Shown one piece after another: positions 24,301 to 37,299 of a stretch of 60,430 nt of DNA; within the stretch, counting starts at the first letter, position 1, and every line of letters begins with the position of its first letter. The stretch comes from Conoideocrella luteorostrata (taxonomy: Eukaryota; Ascomycota; Sordariomycetes; Hypocreales; Clavicipitaceae): assembly GCA_032433595.1 (NCBI GenBank), contig JASWJB010000273.1, forward strand, positions 1 through 60,430, in the 5' to 3' direction. The notes below the pieces were generated by a model. It was not told where the DNA came from. It made no database searches and saw nothing but the letters and a program-made list of their open reading frames with translations. The translations under genes and the position numbers were made by a program.

Positions 24301-24632
24301 TTGCCCTCGTTCGCGCATGGCGCTTCGAAGACAAAGCGCCGCGCAGGCTACGGTTCACGGTTCATTCGCGCTGGCGTCAAGGTCTACTGGGCCACCTGGA
24401 TATGTATGATCTCAACGCCGCCATGGATATTGCCGGCATAAACGGATGTCGGCTCGTCAAGGATGTCCAGGTCGGTGACGAGTTCGAGGTAGAACTTGCC
24501 GATGTCAATGTGCACTCGCGCCAGATCCTGGTCAAGGCACTGCGTTACCTCGGCAAATCAGCCAAAGAACTAGGCAACGGCAACGGCAACGGCAACGGCG
24601 ACATACCAATCAGCCTTGCAACTACGGCGTAA
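21322..24632 (+). CDS. cyt-4: Mitochondrial 3'-5' exoribonuclease, RNase II family (CYT-4/Dss1 type)
   Basis: Three exons: 21322-21447, 21520-21902 and 21959-24632. The introns are 72 and 56 nt, in phases 0 and 2, and the product has 1060 residues, near the length of Neurospora CYT-4. The first exon (MLRYSTQSYLCRNCVARGL) looks like a mitochondrial presequence. GDLVELR and VPLFAIYLGYF mark the N-terminal OB-like region. The RNB domain starts at about residue 500 (FCIDAPSTMIIDDGISLE), and TKATSPLRRFSDLLVHWQ is the conserved RNB end with its RNA-contacting Arg residues. A C-terminal S1-like tail ends in a short Gly-Asn repeat. The family degrades and processes mitochondrial RNA with the Suv3 helicase. 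The second intron has an unusual GTTGGT donor, chosen because it alone keeps the frame into QIGSRVPLFAIY. Confidence 0.93.
24572..24599. repeat. AACGGC hexanucleotide repeat in coding sequence
   Basis: About four AACGGC units in the last codons of the exoribonuclease gene encode a Gly-Asn run. The repeat lies after the conserved domains, so length changes there are probably tolerated. Confidence 0.9.
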
Positions 24633-26320
24633 CTAACAACGGCAGCACGGAGTTACGGAGCACAATGCAGCCCCGTGTCGGTATTGTCAGGTGGCGATCC
24701 AGGCAACCTCATTGGTTCAGCGCCACAATGAGCGTTGACACCCCAAAAAGCCAATAAAGCCAAACTTTGAAGCAACTGACACGACCACCTGACGTGTCCT
24801 CAATGGTTCAAAGAGCATTTCTTAGTCTCTAGCAACGGCCGCACGGAGCAACTAACTACATAACTACGGAGTACTCCGTAATTGGCCTCTAACTATGGAC
24901 TTTGATGAACCTCTCCCCAGGTCCCCCTACCCTAACCCATCCCACACCGCTCTCCCCACAATTATTTAGTCCCCCCCGGCTTCAGGGTCTTCCCCAACAC
25001 GGCAAGACACACAGCCTGACAACCAACTAAGTTACTCCGTAATTATCGTCAATCTTCCCCCAACAAATGTTGGCTCCTTGTTTCAGTATGCGTCATAAGG
25101 GTCCGGTACAGTGTAGGTCATTTGCTCTTTGGTTATGCAGCCCCTTTTAGACAAATGATAAACTACTATACCACCACCACCATATTGAGGGGTTGTACGG
25201 AGTACTCAATGCTTTTCATCATCCTTGTACGGAGGAGTACTTGAGATGTACTTTAGTACTCGACGGAGACTCCCACTTGTAAAAACACCGTGTACACTAG
25301 AGATACCCTCGTCGCTAAATTGAGAAATCAGTCACGCGTCTATAGTCAAATGTTCGCGAGATCGGAGACGGATCATCGTGGAGTTCCCTTTTCGACCATC
25401 CTGGACGCCAACACGTCATAATACCTCACACACAGGCTCCGCGGTCTGCTGTAGAGACAGAATGGTCGGTCAAGAATTGGGAAATGACATCGCTAAGACT
25501 TGTGACGGAGTATGCATTTGGTCATTTGCTATGTACATGGTCGCATCCTATGCCTATATTTTGCCCAGCCAATTCGTCATCATTACAATAATATTCCCCA
25601 GAACAGAATCCGTGAGCCTATCCGTGCTTTCACCAGCAGTGGCGTTGGTGGAGCAAAATGCAAATCCCAGAAGACAAAGAAAGAAGAAAGAAGCGTAGAC
25701 AGCTCAACTTATTCGCGCATCACAACCGCAAAATCAAATAAAAAGAGCAATAATGAAAAACAAAAAATTCTGCAACGCCGGCCGTGCTGTATCCCCGACC
25801 TTGATCCATGATCTTGTTTTTCTCTTTCCCTTTTGCGCGAGCCTTGTTTTGTCTGTCCATTCACTCACTCCCTCCATGATTAAATCAAGGGACTCCCCCG
25901 CAAGAGTCCAGGTAGAACCAATAAACAATAAATAGTGATGATGTACCAATGCTTCCGATTGTCGTTAAACCAGTGCAATACAGAGCCAGTCTCTGAATAA
26001 AAAAATGCATTATTTCCAAAGCCGTTCCAATATATGGTTGTAAAATAATGGGGAATAAAACATTTAGTCGTTAGCAGTCGTTGCAAATGCCCAAAGTCGC
26101 CTAGCTAAAGCGTGGATGTCCAGTCTTTGTCCATAAATTAGGGCGGCATATTCTCGTCGCCCCAGGCCATACAACTTTTGATTGTGCAAATATCGCTTGT
26201 GCACAGAGAAATACCGACCTCCTAAGACAGATGAACACATCCAAGGCCACCAATGGCCGATTGGGCCAACGCGGAGATTGGATGCAAAGATGGAGGTGTC
26301 TATATTCGAGAATCTGTTCC
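24633..26320. other. Intergenic spacer between convergent genes
   Basis: 3' flanks of cyt-4 and of the Reg1-like gene. It has an everted perfect palindrome, TACGGAGTACTCCGTA, at 24865-24880 and further half-sites near 25030, 25196 and 25230. The short ORFs at 25378-25811 (+) have no recognisable domain. Confidence 0.5.
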
Positions 26321-28133
26321 TCACTTCCTCCATCCAACATTCCATATGACATGAGCGATATCTCGCGCGGTATTGACGGTGTCGATGACACGGCCAATAA
26401 TACCGTCTCCGGCCGGCATCTCCCCTTCTTCGCAAGGCATGAACATGCCTGATGGTGTACGACGCATGCCGGCTGGTTCATCCGTCAAGCTTCCTCCCGA
26501 AGGAGATCGGTGAAGGCTGCCTGCAACGTAGCCTGCTGGTGGCGAGCGCCAGCCTGAGCTTGCTGCAAACCCGTCACCCGGACCTTCACCATCATCCTCC
26601 TCTCCAAAAAAGAACCTTGATGACTGTTTGGTTGGTCGAAGGGTTTCCTGAGATGAGGAGGGCGATATCATCGGGCTTCGGTAAACACCAGTACTGTGTT
26701 TCATGGCAGTTTCTTGCGGTTCCGGCGTGTCTTTCCTATACTTCAGCGTCGTGGAAGGTAGCTTTGCGATTATCTTCCCTTCTGAGGTGGCGGTCTTCTT
26801 AGCCTTCTTCTTCTTGGACGACAAAGTACGTTTCTTTGACTTGACACGCTTCATCATAACACCGCCGTCGTCGGAGTCACTGTCCTCGCCAAGATGATCC
26901 TGATCGAACTCATCTTCGTCCTCTTCTTTTACATCAATAGCGATGCATTGCTCCACTTGTTCATTGAAATGAATATGTTTGCGCTCTGAGTGCGGAGAGG
27001 AAGCGTTGGAAGAGTCTGTTGATACTGCCAATGAACTGCTCGTACATTGGCTGCCTCTTCTGATAGAAAGAGGATATGTGACATAGTAATCAGTATTAGT
27101 TTTGTCAGTCCTGTGCTTCAATACACCACGCGTCTCCTGGGCTTGCACGGCGGCTGTGGCCTGCTTCAAGAGAGAGGCTGAAATGAGTGATCTTTGCAGC
27201 ATGACTTCAGACATGCTCCTTTTCTTCAAGATTGGTTTCTTGTTCATGTTGACGAGAGAGTCCGTTTTGGATAATGCTACACTTGAAGGCTCGGTCCCGG
27301 TCGGGTTCATATTTGTTGCGCCACATTGTAAAGGGCCGTACAACCAAGTGACATCACAATCTTTGAGCCTAAATTCACGCGGTAACTTAGTAAAGGAGTT
27401 ATACAACAAGCTCTGGAGGCACGAATGCATACCAATTCAGCTCTTCAGGGGAGATGGTCTTGAGACTATTCCTGGCCTTCATCCACGTCCTCCAAGAAGC
27501 ATTTTCAAGTCTGGCGCTATTGGCAAACTCGCCCCTCTTGGAAATGATATACCTCCAGGATGACCAGATATCCTCCTCCTTCCAATCATGCGACAAATAG
27601 TCGACTTGTCGGGATGGTCTACTTGATACGGCAGTGTCATCTTCGGCGTGTTCAACAACCTCGGGCGTATCCGGGCCAGACGTGAGGCCAGAAGTTTCGG
27701 GTTCGGTGGGAGAGACTGTGTACGAGTCACCGGTTTTGGGACTGGGTGGTGGCTCTAGATTATCATCTGGCTGAAACTCGGGTTGCAAGAAAAACTTTTC
27801 TTGGGACAGGAGAGGCAGGCTGAAATGATCCTCGGGACTTTCATCGATGCCTAACGTTTCGTCGAAATCGGAGGATATTGACAAATTACTGGCAGGGGTA
27901 GATGTGAAAGATACATCGGTAGACTCTGCCTGTATCGTGGGCGGGGAGGAAGGCACTGAAGAAACATCGGACTCTGTGTATGTTTTTGACGGCGGATTGA
28001 ACGGAGCTGGAATATGCGAGGTCGGCGTCGATCGATATGATGAATTGTGTGCGAAACTGGTTTGGGAGTGTGACCGTCGCAGAGACGATGGGGAGAAATA
28101 GCTGCTCTCCTCGGTGGAGAGAACAGCGGCCAT
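26321..28133 (-). CDS. reg1: Reg1/Hex2-like regulatory subunit of protein phosphatase 1
   Basis: Exon 1 is 27433-28133 and exon 2 is 26321-27368. A 64-nt intron (GTATGC donor, TTTACTAAG branch region, TTTAG acceptor) splits a Trp codon in phase 2. The product has 582 residues. Residues about 178-250 hold the family core: DYLSHDWKEEDIWSSWRYI, then SWRTWMKARN, then LNWLKDCDVTWLYGPL (DUF1752). A conserved PILKKRSMSEVMLQRS block lies near 279-294. K364-H-I-H-F368 fits the RVxF-type docking motif for the PP1 catalytic subunit, as in Reg1. Basic (KSKKRTLSSKKKKAKK) and acidic runs follow. In yeast this family directs PP1 in glucose repression, and the same role here is inferred. The start is the ATG of MAAVLSTEES; the open frame runs further upstream but lacks conservation I recognise. 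Confidence 0.9.
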
Positions 28134-31100
28134 TGTGTACCGATGGCAGCTGCAACAGATGGAAACGTGAAAGGCGACGTCGCGGAGACCAAGAGTCGCT
28201 GTCAGAATCAACAACTCATGGATGACGTCGGGAAGTGGTGTTATGACACGGCTGTCTACGATGTTTTAATGGCGATAGTTGAAAGGAATCCAGTAAGACA
28301 CGGGATTGACTCGTGCTGCGTAATGCTGCGTATTGTCGGCTTGGCAGTGCCGATCGAGGGTCTGCGTTGCAACGAAAGGCGTCAGGAGATAAGGTGGGCT
28401 GCAGGGCTGCAATGCAGGCGGTAGTCCGGCCGATAAGAAACGCTGACGTCTAACAGAAAAAAGGACGAACCCGTTAAGCAAGCGAAGGTTATCGCTGGTG
28501 ATTATGCACGAAGGGTTTTTAAGTCGGCTGGCGCGCGGACTGTGTTCCTATTCTCGCGTTGCACAAATCCTGACGAACCGTTCTGTGGTGTGACTGACCC
28601 AGTGGCGGCGGGAAGCGCAGAGTTTTGAGGTCAGGGCCGGAGGGTATGTATGTGATTATGGGAATGGCTAATTCCGGCTGATGGAAGGTGGATGGCGCGA
28701 GCCAGTTGCGTGCGGGGGGGAAAACAGAGACAGACCAGGCAGGACCAGACCAAGACAGACAGACAGGCTAGAGCAGACGACAGAGACAGCGAGCGTTTGC
28801 GTTTGCGATAAAGTATCATAGAACGACAATGGGAGGAATTGCCTTGTTTTTTGTCTACGAGCAAGTGTCTCTTTCGTGATGCGTCAGGTAGAGGGATGAA
28901 GACATAGAGACGATAGAGAGAGAATATGAGGCGATGAAGAGGAAGAGAAAGAAACGAGATCGAATAAAGGAAAGACCAGACGGGTGGTTAGACTTGGCGA
29001 CAAAGAGGCAAAGGGGCACCCATCACAGTGTTCCGTACGACAACTCGCAGCAACACACTCGACGAGAACCAGCACATGGATGCTTGGACTTGGCCTTTTA
29101 CTAGTACTTGGAATATCCGGAGAGACAGGAGCGACGGGGAACCTGGACATGGAGTCGCCTAGGTATCTGGGCGCCCCAAGGTACTACCGGTCTCTATGAG
29201 CCAAGCACGCCTAGTTCGAAAAGGTTGGCACTAGCAACCTTGGAAGGTCGAGTAAGTAACTACGGAGTAGACGTTTATTCTGGTCATTATAATACCGGGA
29301 GAGGTATCCCCCGGTAGCGATGAATCGTGGCGCGTTGGCAAAGCCCCGGTGCCGCTTTCCCAATTTCAGAAACCAGAGGCTGGCTGGCGTCGGTGCTGGA
29401 CTGGCTTGAAGCTAGGCGGAGGTACAACCGATGTACCAGCCCCAGGTACCTGTCCGGGTACTCAGACACTTGTAGTTCTGCCACGGAGTACGGAGTACGG
29501 ATTACTGTTAGGGCCAATGCATGCGGAGGAAGTGGCCAACCCATGCAACGATCCAAGACCTCCATGCTGGCGTTAACGGCTATGGACGGATCGGCGCTTG
29601 GGGCTGCAGTCTCCATTTCAGTGGACGCGTGCAGGCAGGCATTACAGGCATTGCAGGAATGGCAGCAGGCATGGCAGCAGGCATGGCAGGCTAGTACGCA
29701 GTTCGAGGGGCAGGGTGAAGGCCAGCAACGCGGTTGCGGTTGCACTCGCCTGGTGCTCCCAGCTGCAACCCCGTACCGCCAGGGGTTTAGTTTTGGTTTT
29801 GGTTTTGGTTGGCTGTTCAATGCCTTGGTTTTATACCTGTCTAGTGAAGTCTGCCGGACTGCGCGAGAGGCTGAGTGCCTCGTCTACAATAGGCGCATTG
29901 AATCCAGACGGCTCGCTGTTTTCTCCTCGGCGACAGCTACGTTTTCCCGTCCCAGATGCATCCGGAGACGGTTTCCCCCTTCGTTCCCGTCAGCGCCCAA
30001 ATATCGATTTTGCTACCACCGACCCGCCAGTGAGGCCAGAACGTCAAGCCATTGCCAAAGAAAAAGGAAAAATTCGACGCTGTCCCCAGTTTATGTTATC
30101 CGGTTCCTTTGCTAGTCGCCTACTGTCTCCCGCTAGACAAGCCATCAATGCTCCCCAGCCCTCCCCCGGCCAGCCACTTCCCCAGTAACGAAGCCGTCCA
30201 TCCAGTGAAGGGATGGAAAACGATGGACCAAGAATTAGGCCATACTTATCTCTGGGGGTGTGCCTTGAAATCCTAAATGGAGGGGTAACGTAAAGTATGA
30301 ATTTGAGTGCGTCCAAACACCGCTGATAGGGGCTTGCCGCTTAGAAAATTACGGTTTCACGTACAGTACGGAGTAGAGATGGCCGGTCTGCCGTAAACCC
30401 TGAATGTTACCATCGTATACTCCGTAACCAGCTTACGCAAACAAGCTTTACGCCATGTCAAGTGCTGTTCACCGAGTCGGTGCACGTCCACTTACGTTCT
30501 TATGATGATGAGATAGGCGCAGGGAAGTACGCAGATACTAGTACTCTAAAACTCTAGCGGGAGCCTTCTCATTTCGCCGTATTGTAGCTCTCCATGTACG
30601 GAGTGCGCAGAACCGATCTGAGGGCACCACCCTGAGGCACTTGAGCCATCGACGCCGGTCTGGACATGAAAGCAGCCACCAACACGAGAGAAGTGGGAGG
30701 AGAAAATAAGGGCTGGCTGTGCCTGTGGTGGTTGGTACAAATCGTGCAGGATAACACCACACCAGCTGTATCGTGGAGGTGGTAGCGTTGCATGCAATGG
30801 TTTTCCAATGGTGGTAAGTCTTGCTTTATGAGGCCCTCCACGTCTGAGATTCACACCGGTGTGACGAGAACTTTAGCGGGAGTGTCTTTTGGTGTTGTTC
30901 CCTTGGCGGAAAGCCAGGGAGTATTGGGTACGGAGCTGAGAGGCAAAGGGTCGTATTGTTCTCCGTATGGATTACGGATAGGATGTTCTTCCTGTGGCAA
31001 GGCACGTCTGTGTAGTTCCTGGTAGTAATCGGGGCAGATTGTGTCCGGCGGGGTCTGCATCTCAAGCCACATTTAGAATTAGACCTGCAGCAAGTCGTGG

Positions 31101-32565
31101 TCACCACTCCGCCATCAAATGCTATGCCACCAACTTCAACCTGCAATCTAATGCGTACTTCGTATAGTTAGTAAGTACACGGATAAGCTCGTCTTGCTGA
31201 CCTGTAACGTCCTTCGTACAGGTACAGCACGGGGTTTTTATGGCTGGGTATGGCAGGTTATTCGCGAAGAACATGAGTCACTTGTCGGACTCTGAAGTGT
31301 TAATGCATTGATTCAGCTTAATCATGCGTAGTGAATGAGTGAACTCGACACCTAACACAGTGTGTTTGATGCGTGCCTCAACACAACCCAATGCTAATCT
31401 ATATAATACTGCACGGCTCGCTAATACCATATACAAACGTCACACAATAGCATGACCTACAATACAGCATACAGTATACTCCATAGTTGCAATATAACTA
31501 CTCCGTACTCCATACTTGAAGTCGGAAAAGTGGAAACGATGCCAAAGTACATGGCTCCTTGCCTGAGATAACCTCTGCGGAGTTTCGAACACTCTCGTTC
31601 TTTGGTTCCCTTCAACCGTACGTGAATGTTCTTCTTGCGAACTTGTTTACCTCGGTGAATTTATGAAGCTGGCCTTCAATACTGGAAATTTGCTTGGTTC
31701 TGTCGAAACAGTTCCATCAACATCATTAGAATCAGAATCATCAGTATCACAGCAGCATCACAGCAGTATTTGATTCGCCATCATTCGCCAGACCGGACAA
31801 CCATCGTGTAAGTCTCGACCAAATCAACAGAGACATGATTCTAGAATCCATCACCTTGCAAGCGTCGTTGATGGAGTGCACACCTGATAATGACTATCAA
31901 AACTGTCAGTCGGCCAAGTCAGCGTGCCGTGCGTGGACCGTTGCGGGCCTTACGGGCGCATGGCCGGAAGGGTGTGAGGATCCACTTTGGAAGAGATTTT
32001 TTGAGAAGCTCCGATGCGTTGCAGAATCAGGGCCTCGAACCGCAGGAAAAAACCTGGAAAAGAAGGCGCCGGTGAGAACAGCGCAGCGCAGCAATGGAGT
32101 AGAAAGAATGGGTCTGTGAATTTTCGCCAATTCGCGGCCCAGATTCGCCACAGCCAGCTGTGGCGAGGGTCTTGGCGGTCCTAAACTTGTGGTCATCCGT
32201 GGCTACACTCTCCCTCATTCACCTTAAGCGGGAACGCAAAGGACGTCTTCGGGTTGCCCGGACGTCGGTCCGTCCTGGTAATCATGGAAAAGGATGCAAA
32301 CCTCTCGCCTCCGGATATTGGCTGTACAGCCAACAAAGAATAAAACGTAGTTTCAACCAGCTGCAATATAAGTTACCAGCCTTAGTTACCAGCCGGGCGC
32401 AAGGATTGCCTTGGCAACTAATAACTATGATAGATGGAGACCGTCGCGCACGCAGCATCCAAACGAGCAGCTCATGCAAGTTGTATAACTTCGTAACGGC
32501 TTGCTTCGCCTTCAACTTGAGTGAAGCTTCAAATTCACAATCAATTTGCATAATAGCACAAGCAA
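28134..32565. other. Gene-free stretch, left part of a 9-kb gap
   Basis: The first few hundred bases should be the Reg1-like promoter. No gene is supportable. The two largest ORFs, 29327-30115 (+) and 29287-29820 (-), overlap on opposite strands and run through palindrome half-sites and GGCAGCAGGCAT-type repeats, so they are not believed. CAGA-rich DNA lies at about 28728-28790, TTTTGG repeats at 29788-29812, and palindrome half-sites near 29265, 29490, 30368, 30418 and 31500. Confidence 0.5.
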
Positions 32566-32815
32566 CAATGGGTCGCAAAAATCCCCGAAGGATTCCGCAT
32601 CAAGTGGGGAACATTTTTCGAGCCTTCAACACTGAATGATGCTCAGCTCAAGCACACACTCTATACTTCTATGAGCTCTTCCAAGGATAGATCGGCGACA
32701 TCAATGTCGCGATATTTACATATCCAGAGTCATTTCAATTTCGCTGTAGTCAAAAGCATTCCAGATAAATATGGAGCGTTTGAACCTCCGCAAAGCGACA
32801 CACTTCTTGGCCTTT
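32566..32815 (+). other. Unexplained open stretch of about 80 codons
   Basis: From the TGG at about 32569 the + frame stays open to the TAA near 32815 and reads as ordinary protein-like sequence (WVAKIPEGFRIKWGTFFEPS … KYGAFEPPQSDTLLGL). It has no start codon in the right place and I do not recognise it. It could be a gene remnant, or chance. Confidence 0.2.
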
Positions 32816-32914
32816 AATATCTCAGAGGTGGCTCTAGGTATTGGACAAGTCGAATGGCTTGTTTAGAAAGGCCAACCACCTGACACTGTTATTATCAGTG
32901 CTGGGTCTTCATCA

Positions 32915-33353
32915 CAGTGACTGGCCTAATGGGAGAGGAGCGATGGGAAGGAAGGGGGGATCTCGTCACGAAATCCCCCGGGGTTCGATACCTACTGATA
33001 ACATTATCTCAGAGCAGACAGATACTTGTCGTAAGCGCCATCTAAACTACGGGGCTTGTCATCTGTCAATCGTTGGTCACCTACGGAGCGCATTGCGCGG
33101 ATATGCCCCGATTTATCCCGCTGCTTATTACCTTGGGACCATGGTTTAATGGCAAGCTTTACGATTCGGAACGCTTGATATGGCAATGCGCTACAGGTCC
33201 TCTAGCGGCGCCCAACCATGGCGGCAAGCTCATCGTGATCTTCCATGCCAGGTTGACGATCCGAGCTTGTCCTAGGAATAATTGTAGGCTATCATGGTCG
33301 CCTTATCAAGAGCCAATGATGATACATTGACACATTGACACATTGACACATTA
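32915..33353 (+). other. tRNA-like (pol III A-box/B-box) stretch ending in a short tandem repeat; possible SINE relic
   Basis: TGGCCTAATGG at 32922-32932 fits the A-box consensus and GGTTCGATACC at 32982-32992 fits the B-box. The spacing of 60 nt is longer than in a normal tRNA. The flanking arms do not pair into a proper T-stem or acceptor stem, so this is not a working tRNA. About 330 bp downstream the sequence ends in an 8-mer array (CACATTGA, about 3.5 copies, 33323-33352), as the tails of tRNA-derived SINEs often do. No target-site duplication was identified. Speculative. Confidence 0.22.
33323..33352. repeat. CACATTGA 8-bp tandem repeat
   Basis: Three and a half exact copies in a row. 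Confidence 0.9.
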
Positions 33354-36300
33354 GAATTCCAAAATCAGGGAATCCGGTCCTCAATTACTGGATATATCCT
33401 CAAGATGCGACTGAGTTCCGGCTCGACTACATAAGCATGCACAGACAGACATTTTCATAATTGCGTGGCAGTGATGTGTCAATATTTAAGCCCTGGTATA
33501 ATTCTTGTGGAAGTAGCACCTACAGGCCACGTTTGCTGGTAGTTAGTTCTAATTGCTCGCGCTTTTTCATCTAGTTATGGCATTTGTTTACACCTGTTAA
33601 CAGCTCCGGCCAGTGATTTATACCCCTCAATTGATGAGGAGACGATGGGGTGGAGATAAACATGATACATCAAGAAGCGCACGCCATCTGCAGGTTACCT
33701 ACAGCCACAGGCTTTTAGCGTCTGCAGTCTCAACCGCCCACGAGAGGATTCCTCCGATCAGATGGAGATACGAGCCAGACGATGTGTCATTGGCTACTGG
33801 GGCCACACTAGCCTCCTGTCTTTTGAAAGTCATCGATGTCGCTGATGGTTTCTTACTCGATGGCAGAAACTCTTGTCAACAAGTCCAAAAAAAACCCCAC
33901 CCTGCAAGTATCGCGACATTGAGGGGCTGAAGGGGTAAAACCTGGGGGCGACTGTCAGCAATTGCTTAGGCGAACGCCTGTCGAGCCGCAGCTGCTGTCG
34001 ATCAAATGGAACGTTTAGCATTCTGTGGCTGTTGGCTTTCGTTCCAAAAATCTAGTGGCGCCACGAGGTACTTATCGACATTTCCCCCTTGTCCCTAGCC
34101 TTATCAGGGGACTTATTCAGAGTACGGAGTAGTGTGCGTGGACATACGAAAAGCGGCGAGCTATCATCAGCATGAAAGCATATTTCCTAAACACATGGGG
34201 ATTTCCGTGTCCGCCCACCGCCTGACTTCACGACCGTAACAACTCATTCAGAAGCTATCGGGAAATGTCGGTTGCGCTTTGTCTATCACAAAACGCCGCT
34301 GTCTTGAGGCAAGCTGCTACCATTCGATCAATGCGACTGTTTATAGAATGAAGCATTTAGCGGCTTCTCAAATCATCCGCGGTTCTGTTGAGGCGGTAAG
34401 AGTCACATCGTTGATCATGGAGAGTCAGTGCTCAATAATAGATTGGGCGTGACTTGGTCAAGATAGCACGACGATAAGCTGCCGCCTCTGCTTCGTCAAC
34501 CACGGTGACCACAGATACCTCTATTCTCCACCTGCAAGCCATACATGCCATCAGCAGAGGATAAGGCGAATCCCTGGTTGATGTGTGGCACTTGCTGACA
34601 GGGATCTATATGTACGCTTCTGCAAACCGACTTTGCGCAATTAATAAAAGTTTGTGCCACGATGCCGTCTGCATGGAACTAAGTTTGTGGATGCAACGCC
34701 AACAATAGCTCGCTCGAGCCAATGCTTCGAGAGCCAATTGAACACAAGCATGGGCCAAGCCCAATTCGCTCATGGCCTGACGCCCCGGCACGGTGCCTCA
34801 GACGGCAGAGCCTGGTTCGGCAGCTATCATCTCATCAGCCACAGCCACCAACAAGCTCGACGTCGCAAAGTAGTGCTCTCTTGGATGCGATGCGAGAGCA
34901 CATTTTCCCTCGGCAGCGCCGTCTGTTCTGTCTTTGTCCTTTCTCTTCAAATACTGAGTAGCTGGTTTTATCGTCGTGTGCTACTCCTTACTTGCACCAT
35001 AATTAAACTTCCTAGATGATTTTGACTGGACTGACCTGCTGCTTATCGGGACCTTTGTCCCACAAAAAATAGCACGGTATCGTATGGAGCAAAGCTCTGA
35101 ACTTTACCACCAGCACTGGCGTTTGAGAGATGGCGCCTTATTACGGAAAAGTCAGAGTACCCCCTGCAAGCACCTGTGAAGGCGACAGGTACGGAGCAGT
35201 TACAAGTATGTTACGGAGTAGATTGCACCGTGGATCATTTTACCCGTGAATAAACCCGATGGCTAAGATATGGCATTATCATCCAGCCAGCGTTCTAACT
35301 GACTTGCCAGGCTTTTCAATATGCCCTGCATTGCATGTACAATTCGTACTGTAATGCATTCTATCGTCAACCCATCCGTCCATCCATCCACCCATCCAAC
35401 CATCCGACTATCCCGTCATCGAGGTTCGCGGTGGATCGAACGCTCCAAGCTTCGTTGACCCGTGCAGACCCCCGTACGCCGTATCCATCCCAGCCGGGCC
35501 GTCTCTGTGCTGTGGGTACAAGCAGGCCACTACTACTACTACTACTATTTAAGTCGCGGAGAATTACCAAAACAAATTGGCTATCATCGAATGGTACTCA
35601 GAGAGCAGGGAGCTGTACGGAGTAGTATCCTGTCCAACATGACAATCCGTCGCGGCCTGATGTCCGTATACAACGTGAGCACTCAACTTGCCCGAGAGAC
35701 ACAGAGAGAGACAGAAACAGACCTTGATGGGTGCGAATGGGCCACTCAATGTTTCATGAGGAGCGTGCACTCCGACCTCCGGCCTCCCAAACTCCATACA
35801 ATACACACATACAATACACACATACAATGCAAGTGCTCTGCGTTGCATACTGCAACACGTGTAGGTATTTTGTGCAAAATAGTACGTGGCAAGCTTACCG
35901 TAACATGGAACATGCAAGCCAGGCTTTGGCATAACGGTAAGGATGCAGCAAAGAACGACGGTGTGGCACGACGGTGCAGCAATGACAACTCAAATGTGTG
36001 GCTCGCGTTCCGCCATGTCAATCCCGCGGAGGCTTTTATTAGGCATTCACGATGAAACCACTTGTATTGCCGCTACATATTGCAGTACATTAGTTAGTTC
36101 AACAAGGAAGAACGGAGGTAGGGAAAGTTCCTTGTGATCCGTCATCTGCAACCCCGCAGTCATGGCAGACACAGCATCGGGTACGGAGGGCCATTTAACA
36201 AAGACTACCTAGTTCCTATACTAGACAAAGCCCTGCCAGCCTTGGGGAGAGTATCGTCTGAAGGACATGAATCGACACGGATTGACTTGGTAATTCTCGA

Positions 36301-37299
36301 TTGCCATAGTTTTTGGACTGATCAACTCTTCGCGTGAGACGTTTCCCTTCTGGGAGGGCTACCATGTTCAAGGAAGTTTCATGGCAGCTTGTTATGAGTT
36401 TGAAATTCGCAAATGCTTCTCAGTTAAGGGGCTGGTGTTACACAGCAGCCATAAAGTATGACTACTGCGCATGCATGCAGCACCGGTGAAGCTCCATTCA
36501 ACGCACTGATTGGACTGATTGGACCGATAGATGTGAGCTCTCCATGCTTGGTGGTGGTATGCATATTCCCTGCATGTCGGTTGGGCGCCACCACCCCATT
36601 GTGATGTATACAATGCGTGTTTCGCGGCGCCGGTGTGCCGTAGTTCTCTTTTTTCATTCCATAATGGTGGAACGATTTCTCAGGGTAGGCAGAAGATGAC
36701 GAAAACGCACAGAGGGGATGGTACTTAATCGTTGTTTAGATGAACATTGTACTTTGGCCGTATTGGTATTCGTACATTGTACCGCACTGCCCGCACACAC
36801 ATCCTCCGGCCAGCTAGTATCAGCCATTGTCGCTGTCAGGTTTCCTTCCCCAGGATTCAGAGCAGATTGCATAGTTGAGACGTCATACTGTCGTCAATTG
36901 GAGGATGCTTAACAATAGGCAAGATTATAATAAGCCAGGGAAAGTCCATAGAGGGGTAGTGGCGCGGACTGTACAGGGAATGGGCTGGCCCTCACGCCCG
37001 ATACTTCCACACAGGTCTTGGTACTGTATTGGGACGCAATTACCGGGACATCATGATCTGTGCTCGTCACTCTGCGCATGAAAAAAAAAAGTGATACCAT
37101 CCAACACAACATGTAATCTCCGCAAAACGGTGCGGCCTCGGAACCTTGCTTCGCCGTTCTTGTCGCGTGCTCCAATCTCTGTTCCTTATCGCGACGGCCC
37201 TGCCTGTGTAATATAGATAAACAGACAGATAAGTGGTGACAGTAACGCAACTGGGTAATCCGATCACTTTTTTGTGCGTATTGACCTGTCTCTTTTTTT
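33354..37299. other. Gene-free stretch, right part of the 9-kb gap
   Basis: No gene is supportable. It contains CCATC-type repeats (about 35371-35407), a TAC/ACT run (35530-35548), a CATACAATACACA duplication (35797-35829) and palindrome half-sites near 34125, 35214 and 35618. The ORF at 35462-36055 (+) crosses three of these and is rejected. The last bases are the 3' flank of TRM5. Confidence 0.5.
35371..35407. repeat. CCATC-type imperfect repeat
   Basis: Seven or so CCATCC/CATC units with small variations, in gene-free DNA. Confidence 0.85.

Noticed and set aside
29327..30115. 262-codon ORF (+)
   Set aside because: Runs through palindrome repeats and GGCAGCAGGCAT and TTTTGG repeats, with a 177-codon ORF on the other strand. 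Its length is due to low complexity.
32031..32060. Possible tRNA T-arm (CCTCGAACC on +)
   Set aside because: The arms do not pair and no A-box lies at a sensible distance.
35462..36055. 197-codon ORF (+)
   Set aside because: Its Tyr run is a TAC microsatellite and it crosses a palindrome half-site and another repeat.
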